From NCBI RefSeq assembly GCF_014712225.1, contig NZ_JACXBW010000019.1, forward strand, positions 23,102 through 87,101: a stretch of 64,000 nt of DNA, in the 5' to 3' direction. The first letter of the stretch is position 1. Each line of letters begins with the position of its first letter. Made by a program: the position numbers and the translations under genes. The stretch is from Pseudarthrobacter sulfonivorans. GTDB lineage: Bacteria > Actinomycetota > Actinomycetes > Actinomycetales > Micrococcaceae. The notes below the pieces were generated by a model. The model was given only the letters and a program-made list of their open reading frames with translations, did no database searches and was not told where the DNA came from. Shown in pieces: positions 17,034 through 25,029 of the stretch.

Positions 17034-18295
17034 GATGCTTCTTTAAGCGATGGGATGCGGGCGTCCACGCGCCACCCGCCGGAAGGGAGCGGGCCCGCGT
17101 TCACGGTGCCGCCGTAGAGTGCAACGCGCTCCCGCATTCCCTCGATGCCACGCCCGATGGTCTCGCCGGCCACGGCCGTCCGTACCCCGTCGTCGGTGAT
17201 GGACACCGTGGTCGCCGCCGCGGCGAACGCGACGTCAACGGTGACCTCTGTTGCTCCCCTCGCGTACTTCAGTGCGTTGGTGAGCCCTTCCTGGACGACC
17301 CGGTAGCTAACCAGCTGGATCCCGGGGTCGGCGGGAGGGACCCCGGTCGAATGTAGGACCACCGGGAGGCCGGCTGAGCGGAAGAGTTCCATCAGTGCAG
17401 GCACGTCGCCCACGCCCGGGGAAGGCGCCACCGCACCGGGCCACTGCCCGCCGTCGCCATCGTGCAGGACGCCAAGCATCCGGCGCATATCCGTCACCGC
17501 TAAGCGCCCCGTCTCTGCGACCTGCCGCATGGCCTGGACGGCGCGGGCAGGATCAGTGGAGGCGATCTCCGCCGAACCGTGTGCCAACGAGATCATCACA
17601 GCCAATCCGTGCGACACGATGTCGTGCATTTCCCGCGCGATGGCGTTGCGCTCCGCGGCCGCCGCGATGCTGGCCAGATGCTCCCGTTCACGCATCAGCC
17701 GGTCGGCGAGGTCCCTGAGGGCGGCCACATAAGCGCGCCGCGTGCGCACGTTCAGGCCGGCCAGTACCGCTATTACCAACGCAGCCATCGCTTGGACGGA
17801 CTGAGCGGGATCCATCGAGCGGGGCAGGAGAACCGCACCGAGAAGGAGGAAGGCGCAGGTCCCCAACAGGCCAAGTACGGCGCGCCGCGCCGGCCGGTAG
17901 ACGGCGACGGCATACAGCGCCATGGCTGTCGATACGGCGGCGAAGCTCGCTGGGAGCGGGAACGTTATCAGCATGATGCCGGCGGTGGCGCCCAAGGCAA
18001 CCATCGGAGCTCGACGTCGAAACAACAGCGCGGTGCCGGAAATCACCACGGCGAGCCCGGAGAGGACCAGGCCTTCCGGCTCCCCCTGGTGAAAAACGAT
18101 GGCTGCCGCCATTGCAGGCACCGTGTATGAGGCGGCGACAAGGAGATCGGTCAAGCTCAGGCGGGAGCGCCCGTCCCGCTGTGGTGGCTCGGACGGCGAA
18201 GCCGGTAACGTCAAGGCCGGTCCCGGCAAAGCTGCCAGGCGTGCAGCGTCCCCCGTCTCGGTCATGCTCCGGACTCTACCGATCATGGAGTGCAT
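17027..18295 (-). CDS. Sensor histidine kinase (HisKA_3 type)
   Basis: A 422-residue sensor. An N-terminal membrane part has about five to six helices (about residues 45-185). A HisKA_3 dimerisation domain follows, with the phospho-acceptor His in AREMHDIVSHGLAVMISLAHG, and then a HATPase_c domain with VQEGLTNALKYARGA (N box) and IGRGIEGMRERVALYGG (G box). This is the DesK/NarX-like class that pairs with LuxR-type regulators. AAGGACG precedes the ATG at 18295; an ATG ten codons later (18265) is also possible. It starts 8 bases after the DJ-1-like gene. Confidence 0.9.
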   Translation of the reverse strand: MHSMIGRVRSMTETGDAARLAALPGPALTLPASPSEPPQRDGRSRLSLTDLLVAASYTVPAMAAAIVFHQGEPEGLVLSGLAVVISGTALLFRRRAPMVALGATAGIMLITFPLPASFAAVSTAMALYAVAVYRPARRAVLGLLGTCAFLLLGAVLLPRSMDPAQSVQAMAALVIAVLAGLNVRTRRAYVAALRDLADRLMREREHLASIAAAAERNAIAREMHDIVSHGLAVMISLAHGSAEIASTDPARAVQAMRQVAETGRLAVTDMRRMLGVLHDGDGGQWPGAVAPSPGVGDVPALMELFRSAGLPVVLHSTGVPPADPGIQLVSYRVVQEGLTNALKYARGATEVTVDVAFAAAATTVSITDDGVRTAVAGETIGRGIEGMRERVALYGGTVNAGPLPSGGWRVDARIPSLKEASC

Positions 18296-18303
18296 CAGCG
18301 TCC

Positions 18304-19698
18304 TTACTTCGTCTGCTGCATGGATAGTGACAACGCGGGCGGTCCCTGAAGCGTTCGGCGGCGGATGGCGGTTCGAATCATAGCCGGGAGAGATGCGATG
18401 AAAATGGCGGCCAGCAGGCCGAGAACCAGAAGGACAGGGACCCGGGCAGAGGAGGCTCCGGTCGGAAGATTCAGATGCGCGGCGGGATAGTCGATCATCT
18501 TGGCGGCCGACAGGGCGGTGTCGCGGCCGGCCTGCCGCGCCAGATATTCGAGGGCGGCATCGAAGCCGGGCTTCGCGTCCGAACCGCCCAAGGCATCCAC
18601 GGGCACACCGCGGGATGCGGCCCAGGCCCGTAGCTGCGGGTCAATATCCTGGTCCCTGGCCGCGCCGGGGGCGATGACCCGATCCACCGGAGGTGCCTCC
18701 AGTTCAGGGACGGTCAGGAGAACCATGCCGTGCTTGGTGGTGACTGTCTCCGCGGCGGCAACCGCCACCAACCGGGCGGCGAGGGACATGTTGTAGACCT
18801 CGAATGCGCTGGCGACATCGGTCTCGCCTACCCCGTTGACGAGCCCGAGCCCGATCGTCGGCCGAAGCCAGGGGACGAGGGCGTTGAGCCCGATGGGAAA
18901 GTCCGCAGCGGTGAAGGACTGGACCGGTATCGCCGGTGACGCCGCGGCGGACCAGTCCGGGTAGTTCATAAGGCGGCCGACACGTTCGGCTTCGTCAACG
19001 CCTGCCAGGTCCGCCATGACCTTCAGCGCACCCGGGATGCCGGACGATACTCCGGCGGTAGTGGTGATCATACCGTCCTCAACAAACCGCAAACCTCCCG
19101 TCCACTGGACCTCGGGGTGGCTCTGCTTGAGGGCACCGAGACGGGACCAGTGGCTTGTCGCTGCATGCCCGTTGAGGAGACCAGTCCCGGCCAGAACCAT
19201 CGATCCGCTGCAGACGCCCAGTATGCGGGCGCCGCGACCGGATTGTTCCACGATCCAGTCGCGCATGGCGGCCTCCTCAGCGCCCTCCGGGGCTCCGACA
19301 GCCGGAACAACCACCACGTCCGGCCGTCGGGCGGTACCCGACCGAACGTCGTCGAACGTGTACGTGGGAACTATCGCCGGGCCTCCGTCAACGGGGGCAG
19401 GGCCCGTCAAGGCAGCGACGGTATAGACGGAAAATTGCGGGGAGCTGGCAAACACTTCGTAGGGGGCCAGGACATCGCTCCCCACGGTGCCTGAGGAACC
19501 CAGGACAACCGCTACAACTGTCGGGCCTGAGGAGGAAGGACGATTTGCCGGCCGGTCCTTGAAGTCCTGTGCTGATGGCCGGACGTGACTTTCCGCATCC
19601 GCCTTCCAAGCGCCGGCGAAAGCCAGCAGGGCCACCGTGAAGAGGAACAACCCGACCGAGAGAACGGGGTAAACGTAGCGTCTTGAGCGGGAAGCCAT
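18304..19698 (-). CDS. Membrane-anchored DJ-1/PfpI-domain protein
   Basis: A 464-residue protein. One N-terminal TM segment (about 9-32) leads to a DJ-1/PfpI domain facing outward (about 60-240). Its nucleophile elbow is ARILGVCSGSMVLAGTGLLNG and it ends with ITTTAGVSSGIPGALKVMADL. This is the GlxA-like layout but with no AraC helix-turn-helix. A second region (250-420) is unassigned. A final TM segment (about 425-445) and a basic tail close the protein. It leads a three-gene operon with the histidine kinase and response regulator, so it may be a sensor partner or a target of that system. Function is unproven. Confidence 0.75.
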   Translation of the reverse strand: MASRSRRYVYPVLSVGLFLFTVALLAFAGAWKADAESHVRPSAQDFKDRPANRPSSSGPTVVAVVLGSSGTVGSDVLAPYEVFASSPQFSVYTVAALTGPAPVDGGPAIVPTYTFDDVRSGTARRPDVVVVPAVGAPEGAEEAAMRDWIVEQSGRGARILGVCSGSMVLAGTGLLNGHAATSHWSRLGALKQSHPEVQWTGGLRFVEDGMITTTAGVSSGIPGALKVMADLAGVDEAERVGRLMNYPDWSAAASPAIPVQSFTAADFPIGLNALVPWLRPTIGLGLVNGVGETDVASAFEVYNMSLAARLVAVAAAETVTTKHGMVLLTVPELEAPPVDRVIAPGAARDQDIDPQLRAWAASRGVPVDALGGSDAKPGFDAALEYLARQAGRDTALSAAKMIDYPAAHLNLPTGASSARVPVLLVLGLLAAIFIASLPAMIRTAIRRRTLQGPPALSLSMQQTK

Positions 19699-19954
19699 GG
19701 GTGAGTCTCGATTCCGTGTTGAGGAACGGGGTCGTCACCTTGTACGGCCCCGCCTTGCTCTTTCACGCTACGGATCGCCCGCCACATCTACATCGGCCCA
19801 AGGTACACACCCAAACAGGCGCGACCGGCACCTGGGTACTACGCGATCACACGCAGGAGCAGCACCACCAGGAGTTCGTTGCGGGCAGGGTGTAGCCATG
19901 ACCGGGTGGTCGCAGCCCATTCGCCATATGCCGGCATGCACGGACGAATCTTGT

Positions 19955-20581
19955 ATGGCGAAGGTAGAATTCGCTGGCATGAGGACGCTCGCCGACAACC
20001 TTGAAGCTGATGACGTGCATACCCGCATTGTGGTGGCAGCCTACGGATTATTCTCCCGCCGCGGGATCCGCGATGTCGGGGTCGACGAGCTGATCCGCGC
20101 GTCAGGCGTGGCCAAGGCCACGTTCTATCGGCACTTCCCCTCGAAGGACGATCTGGTGCTGGCCTTCCTGAAGCGGCGTGACGAGCTGTGGATGATGGGA
20201 TCCGTCGTCCCGGAGGCCCGAAGCAGGGCGCAGAACCCCGAGGACCAGCTGCTGGCCATTTTCGACGTTTACGACCAGTGGTTCCAGGACGAGGATTTCG
20301 AAGCATGTTCCTTCGTGAAAGTGCTGCTGGAAATGGGGGCGGCCCACCCTCTGGGCAAGGCGAGCATGGAATACCTGGCCAGGATCCGCCAGCAGGTCCG
20401 GCTCCTGGCCGATGAGGCCGGCCTGGAGGACTCAGAGGCGTTCGCCCTCTCCTGGCACATCCTCATGAAGGGCTCAATTATCGCCGCGGCCGAAGGCGAC
20501 AAGCTGTCCGCCCGCCGGGCCCGGCGGATGGCCGCCGGCCTGATCGCAGAACACCGGCCCCAAAGATCCCAGCCGGGATAG
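19955..20581 (+). CDS. TetR family transcriptional regulator
   Basis: About 208 residues. The N-terminal HTH is clear (IVVAAYGLFSRRGIRDVGVDELIRASGVAKATFYRHFPSKDDLVLAFL), and a helical ligand domain follows. I use the ATG at 19955; a second ATG at 19979 gives a 200-residue protein. It diverges from the DJ-1/two-component operon. A 9-base inverted repeat TTCGCCATA/TATGGCGAA (19920-19928 and 19954-19962) spans the start site. It could be an autoregulatory operator, and that would favour the later ATG. No ligand can be named. Confidence 0.85.
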   Translation: MAKVEFAGMRTLADNLEADDVHTRIVVAAYGLFSRRGIRDVGVDELIRASGVAKATFYRHFPSKDDLVLAFLKRRDELWMMGSVVPEARSRAQNPEDQLLAIFDVYDQWFQDEDFEACSFVKVLLEMGAAHPLGKASMEYLARIRQQVRLLADEAGLEDSEAFALSWHILMKGSIIAAAEGDKLSARRARRMAAGLIAEHRPQRSQPG

Positions 20582-20795
20582 ATCAGCCGCGCGGGCACGG
20601 CCGACCCCGGCCCCGGCCCGGAGGCAGGCCCCGAGGAAATCTCCTGCCGGCATGTCGGATGACCGCCGCAAAATTGCTTATTGTTTTGCCATTTCCAGTG
20701 ACCCAATTCTGAAATATGGTGATAAGCACCACGCGATACCGAGTGGTGCTTAGGCCCGGGTCAGCCCTTGGCTAAGCGAAACGAAGGAGAATCTC
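20582..20795. other. Intergenic stretch before the 48-residue membrane peptide gene
   Basis: Apart from the strong ribosome site GAAGGAGA at its right end I see only short GC-rich runs right after the TetR stop and an A/T-richer patch near 20670-20720 that may hold a promoter. No gene is seen. Confidence 0.4.
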
Positions 20796-20942
20796 ATGTT
20801 GCTTTGGATAGCCATCATCATCGCAGTTCTCTGGCTTCTGGGCCTGCTCGGCAATATCGGCGGCGGGCTAATTCACATTCTTTTGGTTGTGGCGGTGGTC
20901 GTCTTGATCTTCCATTTCCTTCAAGGCAGGTCCCGCGTCTGA
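20796..20942 (+). CDS. Small membrane protein (Lmo0937-like)
   Basis: A 48-residue peptide starting MLLWIAIIIAVLWLLGLLG. It has two hydrophobic stretches around a Gly-rich turn (NIGGG) and a short basic end. GAAGGAGA lies five bases before the ATG, a strong ribosome site that supports expression. Peptides of this size and pattern are common in Firmicutes and Actinobacteria as the lmo0937/DUF5670 type, often stress-linked. It lies alone between the TetR gene and the convergent glycosyltransferase-like gene. Confidence 0.75.
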   Translation: MLLWIAIIIAVLWLLGLLGNIGGGLIHILLVVAVVVLIFHFLQGRSRV

Positions 20943-20987
20943 CTACGGGACTGAATGCCGCCACTGCGCGCTCAGGCCGTCGGCGCT

Positions 20988-22274
20988 TCAGGCCGTCCGT
21001 GCCTCCGGCACCGCCGTCGACTTCCGTCCGAGCTCCGCGGTCCGCTTCACGGACCACCACAGCAGCACCACCAGGAGCACGTTGCGAGTAGTGAGGATGG
21101 CGGCCATCACCGGGTGGGCGTGGATGAGCGGGGTGTAGAACAGCGGGTAGATCACAAACGTGGTCATGGCGATGCCCATCAGCAGCGCGGCCGGGACCTT
21201 CCAGCGGTCCCAGTCGTGGGTCAGCCCCGCGATGATCACGGGCGCCAGCCAGATGATGAACTGCGGCGAGCCCACCTTGTTGAACACGATGAACGCCGTG
21301 GTCATCATGAGCGCGCCTTCGAGGAAGAGTTCCTCCCGCTCGGCGCCGCGCTTCAGCGCCCGCACCAGCAGGATCGCGGCCACCACGGCGGCGACGATGA
21401 GCAGCGGCTGCATCAGGAACGCGGCCACCGAAGCGCCGGGGCCGTAGACCTCGGTGGAGTTGATGGCCGTGTTGTCCGCCATTTTAGAGCCGGCGATCTT
21501 GAACACGCTCAGCCACACCCACGGCGTGGAGAACGTGGCTTCAAGCTGCATGCCCCGCTCGCCCTGGTTGGTGAGGAAGTCCATGATGTGCGGCAGGCCG
21601 CCGGAAAGGTACGTGCCCAGGCCTACGACGGCGGTGACCGCAACGCCGGAGGCCAGCACCTGGATCCGCTTCCGGCTGGCAATGACAATCGGCACGAGGA
21701 CGGCCGCCGGCCACACCTTGATCCACGTGGCGACGCTCAGCAGCACACCCGCCACCACGGGGCGTTGGGCCGCGTAGAGCAGGGCGATCAGGACGATGGG
21801 GGCCGTGATGCCCTCCACCCGGGCGAAGCTGAGGTACCCCATAAAGACGGTGAAAAACAGCCACCACCAGGCCGGCGCAATGCCCCGCACCTTCCGCGGT
21901 CCGCGGGTCAGGTACACAAGGCCGACGGCGTTGAGGGCTGTGATGATCAGGAACCAGCAGAGCAGGTACAGGCTGGGTCCGGCGATGTTCGCGAGGAAGA
22001 TCGGGATCTGCGCCAGCACCGGGTAAACCCAGGGGCTGATCTTCCCGTCGAGACTGTCCGGGTTGTACCCGTCCATGGCCCACTGCCGGTACTGCTCGGT
22101 GTCGCTGAAGGTGTTGCCGTTGAGGAAGAACGAGGCCATCCAGCCCAGGAAGTACAGGTGGATGACCGCGAAGCCCCACCAGACGCTGGACGGACGGGCG
22201 AACCAGTCCACTACGCGCGCGGGCAGGAGCTTGCTGCGGACACTGACCAGCCGGTCGAAGAACGTCGCGGAAAT
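20988..22274 (-). CDS. GT87/DUF2029-like membrane glycosyltransferase
   Basis: A polytopic membrane protein of about 428 residues and roughly ten helices. Landmarks are NGNTFSDTEQYRQWAMDG, SPWVYPVLAQIPIFLA, FARVEGITAPIVLIALLYA, ATWIKVWPAAVLVPI and FNKVGSPQFIIWLAPV. These match GT-C enzymes of the GT87 kind that act on polyprenyl-linked sugars. It is a close paralogue of the gene just upstream. No ATG or GTG suits the expected N-terminus. AAGGAG ends 7 bases before an ATT codon at 22274, one base after the upstream stop, and I propose this as the start. Upstream in-frame starts would overlap the neighbour by about 100 bases. Confidence 0.75.
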   Translation of the reverse strand: MSATFFDRLVSVRSKLLPARVVDWFARPSSVWWGFAVIHLYFLGWMASFFLNGNTFSDTEQYRQWAMDGYNPDSLDGKISPWVYPVLAQIPIFLANIAGPSLYLLCWFLIITALNAVGLVYLTRGPRKVRGIAPAWWWLFFTVFMGYLSFARVEGITAPIVLIALLYAAQRPVVAGVLLSVATWIKVWPAAVLVPIVIASRKRIQVLASGVAVTAVVGLGTYLSGGLPHIMDFLTNQGERGMQLEATFSTPWVWLSVFKIAGSKMADNTAINSTEVYGPGASVAAFLMQPLLIVAAVVAAILLVRALKRGAEREELFLEGALMMTTAFIVFNKVGSPQFIIWLAPVIIAGLTHDWDRWKVPAALLMGIAMTTFVIYPLFYTPLIHAHPVMAAILTTRNVLLVVLLWWSVKRTAELGRKSTAVPEARTA

Positions 22275-22275
22275 C

Positions 22276-23667
22276 TCAGGACTCCTTGAGCGCGGGGACG
22301 GAGGCGGGAGCCTTTTTGCCCAGCAGGTACAGGCGCCGGACGGACCACAGGAACAGCACCACCAGGAGCACATTGCGGATCGTCAGCACCCCGGCCATCA
22401 GCGGGTTGTTGTGGCTCAGGGCATCGTAGAACAGCGGGTAGATGAAGAACGTGGCCACGGCGATGGCGATCAGCATGGCCGCGGGGACCCGCCATTCACG
22501 CCAGCTGTGCGCCAGGCCCACTGCGACGGCGGGCGCCAGCCACACCATGAACTGGGGCGAGCCCACCTTGTTGAAGACCACAAAGGCGGTGGTGAGCGTA
22601 AGGGCTCCGGCGAGCAGCAGTTCGGTGCGGTCCACGCCGCCGCCATTGGCGTCGTGGTTGAGTTTGCCGTTGTGCAGGGCCCAGAAGGTCAGGCCGGCCA
22701 CCAGCAGGGCCGCCAGGATCAGCAGCGGCTGCATCAGGACGGACATCACGGCGGTGCCGGGCCCGTCCACCTGCATCGAGTTGATGTCGGTGTTCATGTA
22801 CATCCGGGAGTCGCCGATGTTCAGCACGGACAGCCACAGCCACGGGGTGGTGAACGTCGCCTCGAGCTGCATGCCCCGGTCGCCCTGCTGGGTCAGGAAG
22901 TTCAGCAGCTTGGGCACACTGCCCGCGACGGCGGCGAGGGCCACCACAACCGCGGACGTCGCCACACCGGCCAGCACCACCAGCAGACGGTTCTTGACCA
23001 CGGCGAACAGGGCCAGCATCACGGCGGCCGGCCAGACCTTCACCCACGTGGCTGCGGCGAGGATGACCGAGGCGATGAACGGCCGGCCCACTCCGTAGGC
23101 CAAAGCGACCAGCACAATCGGAGCCGTGAGGCCGTCCACGCGGGCGAACCCCAGCCAGCCCATCAGCAGCGTGAAGATCAGCCACCACCAGCCCGCAGGG
23201 ATCGCTTTCCGGTTGCGGCCACGGTCAGTCAGCTTGGCCAGGCCCCAGCCGTTGAGGAGGGTGGTCATCAGCACCCAAAGGAAGAAGAACGGTCCGGGTC
23301 CGGCCGCCCCTGCGATCGCCATGGGGATCAGCGCCAGGATGGGGTACACCCACGGGCTCGGCCCGCCGGTCAGGTTCGCCTCGTTGAAACCGGCCGCAGC
23401 CCAGTCACGGTAAATGAAGGTGTCACTGAACGCCTCGCCGCGGAGGGACAGCAGGGCGCCGAAGATCAGGAAGCCGAGGTGCACCAGGATGAAGCCGGTG
23501 AGCAGCCCGCGGGAAGTGTTCAGCCAGGACCGTACGGGTGCCGGCAGGATGACGTTGCGGATCCGGGTGAGCGAGGCGAAGAATGCGTCCGTGGAAATGG
23601 CGGAATCCTTGTCAGAGAGGGGCAAAACGGGTGCCGGATCGTGCCGCGGGGCGGGAACCGGAAGCAT
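22276..23667 (-). CDS. GT87/DUF2029-like membrane glycosyltransferase
   Basis: A 463-residue membrane protein with the same plan as its downstream paralogue: GEAFSDTFIYRDWAAAG, SPWVYPILALIPMAIA, FARVDGLTAPIVLVALAYG, ATWVKVWPAAVMLALF and FNKVGSPQFMVWLAPAVAVG. It has a 30-residue cytosolic N-terminus and an insert rich in Asn/Gly near residue 345. The two genes are one transcription unit, and this one comes first. The catalytic acidic residue is probably in the first outer loop. Donor and acceptor cannot be told; a cell-envelope glycan is the general expectation. Confidence 0.78.
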   Translation of the reverse strand: MLPVPAPRHDPAPVLPLSDKDSAISTDAFFASLTRIRNVILPAPVRSWLNTSRGLLTGFILVHLGFLIFGALLSLRGEAFSDTFIYRDWAAAGFNEANLTGGPSPWVYPILALIPMAIAGAAGPGPFFFLWVLMTTLLNGWGLAKLTDRGRNRKAIPAGWWWLIFTLLMGWLGFARVDGLTAPIVLVALAYGVGRPFIASVILAAATWVKVWPAAVMLALFAVVKNRLLVVLAGVATSAVVVALAAVAGSVPKLLNFLTQQGDRGMQLEATFTTPWLWLSVLNIGDSRMYMNTDINSMQVDGPGTAVMSVLMQPLLILAALLVAGLTFWALHNGKLNHDANGGGVDRTELLLAGALTLTTAFVVFNKVGSPQFMVWLAPAVAVGLAHSWREWRVPAAMLIAIAVATFFIYPLFYDALSHNNPLMAGVLTIRNVLLVVLFLWSVRRLYLLGKKAPASVPALKES

Positions 23668-23776
23668 CGGGGGTCCGTTTATGACAGCCGCCCCTATGAG
23701 TCAAGGGTAGTTGACGGTCCGTGGTGGCCCGTAATCCTGCGGCCCCGCACGCGTCTCTTTTTGGAGCCTGAAAAGG

Positions 23777-24886
23777 TTATGTGGCCTTGGCGTGGCGGTA
23801 GCGCTCAATCTGTTTCAGCCGCCGCAGGAGGCTGTCGCGCCGCGGGTGCGGGACGGCGTCGGGCGCTTCCGCGGTGAGGTCAATATGTTTGGTGCCGTAC
23901 TGCCAGAGCAGGAGGTCATCCAGCAGTCGGTCCGGGCCGGGGGAGTAGCGGTGGTCCAGGGCCTTGCGGACCTCGGTGATCCGCTGGGCACTGAGCAGGC
24001 CAGCCAGCTGGACGGTCTGGTTCAGGCCGTGGGCCGCCATCAGTTCCGCCGCCCAGCCCCAGTCGTCGTCAACCTTGCGGTCCACATGCGGCAGCAGCGT
24101 GCGCCAGACGTCGCGGATCCGGTTGGGGGTGAGCTGGGCGGCGCCCTCACCGTCCATGTCCCAGTAGCTGCGGACCTCTTCGTAGCGCTCGTGCAGGTCC
24201 GCGAACGCACTCTCCACGGTTTCCAGCATGGCAGCGGTGGCGGTGAACTGGCGGTCGAAATGCGGCGTCCAGGCGCGCGGATCCTCGGCCTTGAAGCGGA
24301 TGTCGTGCTCAATCTCGCTCCAGGCGTGCGCGAAAACCGTGCGGATCTGGCACTCGAAAAAGTAGCTGCCGTTGGGCGGGACGTCCGGATTGAAGACCTG
24401 CTGGTACTCCTTGACGGCCTCGTTCTGGATGGTGCGCAGGATGAGGTGGCGGCTGGAGTAGCCGTACGTGCCGGACTCGATGGAGCCGATGTCCTTCTCC
24501 CGGTCACCGCGGCAATCAAAGACCTGGCGCTGGCGTTTGATGATGTTGGCCACCAGCGCGTTCTCGGCGGGCAGTTTGGTGATAACGCGGATGCCCACCA
24601 TGTCATTGAGCGTCCGGAACGGATCCGGGAACTTCAGCACCGGAGGCCCGCCGGGCTCCAGCGGTTCCTCGATCCGGGAGATCTTTTCGCGGAACGATTC
24701 CACCGTTTTGGTGCGCCCTGTGACGAACAGCGGCGTGACCTCGGTGTCCTTCATCATGTCACGCAGGATAAGGAGGACATCACGAGTGACCAGCTTCAGG
24801 GCAGGGCGGACGCGCTCGTACATCTCCACGTTCTCCTGCACGGATTCGCGGAGGCTGACGTCCAGGCTGTCCCAGTTACTCGGCAT
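23777..24886 (-). CDS. RelA/SpoT-domain protein, probable small alarmone synthetase
   Basis: A 369-residue protein with a RelA/SpoT synthetase-like domain (about residues 30-210). Seen are VTGRTKTVESFREKI, FRTLNDMVGIRVITK, GYSSRHLILRTI and ECQIRTVFAHAWSEIEHDIRFK, the last being the conserved pyrophosphate-transfer end. A C-terminal extension of about 150 residues has no HD hydrolase, TGS or ACT domain. It may make (p)ppGpp or act as a nucleotide toxin-like enzyme; I cannot separate these. It stands alone downstream of the inverted-repeat element at 24923-25029. Confidence 0.8.
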   Translation of the reverse strand: MPSNWDSLDVSLRESVQENVEMYERVRPALKLVTRDVLLILRDMMKDTEVTPLFVTGRTKTVESFREKISRIEEPLEPGGPPVLKFPDPFRTLNDMVGIRVITKLPAENALVANIIKRQRQVFDCRGDREKDIGSIESGTYGYSSRHLILRTIQNEAVKEYQQVFNPDVPPNGSYFFECQIRTVFAHAWSEIEHDIRFKAEDPRAWTPHFDRQFTATAAMLETVESAFADLHERYEEVRSYWDMDGEGAAQLTPNRIRDVWRTLLPHVDRKVDDDWGWAAELMAAHGLNQTVQLAGLLSAQRITEVRKALDHRYSPGPDRLLDDLLLWQYGTKHIDLTAEAPDAVPHPRRDSLLRRLKQIERYRHAKAT

Positions 24887-24922
24887 GCACCCAGCTTACG
24901 GCGGGGGTGCGACACTCCCGTG

Positions 24923-25029
24923 AGGACGCTCTCTCACTTAACGCAGGAAAAGCGGCAACGCTCTACCACTTTCCTCAGGAGAGTGATAGAGCGTTGCCTG
25001 AAAAGCTGCATTAAGTGAGAGAGCGTCCT
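24923..25029. repeat. Nested inverted repeat carrying the CTCTCTCACTTAA core
   Basis: Outer arms 24923-24941 and 25011-25029 are perfect 19-base inverted copies of AGGACGCTCTCTCACTTAA. Inside, 24955-24975 pairs with 24977-24997 with two mismatches. The right outer arm contains the stop codon of the LacI gene. The same core occurs at 34104-34160 and 35223-35317, so this is a dispersed family. It could act as a terminator or a REP-like mobile element. Confidence 0.85.

Noticed and set aside
18304..19698. GlxA-type AraC regulator
   Set aside because: The DJ-1 domain is similar, but no helix-turn-helix follows, and TM segments flank the domain.
22063..23877. A 604-codon plus-strand frame
   Set aside because: It is antisense to the glycosyltransferase-like genes, with shadow-type composition.
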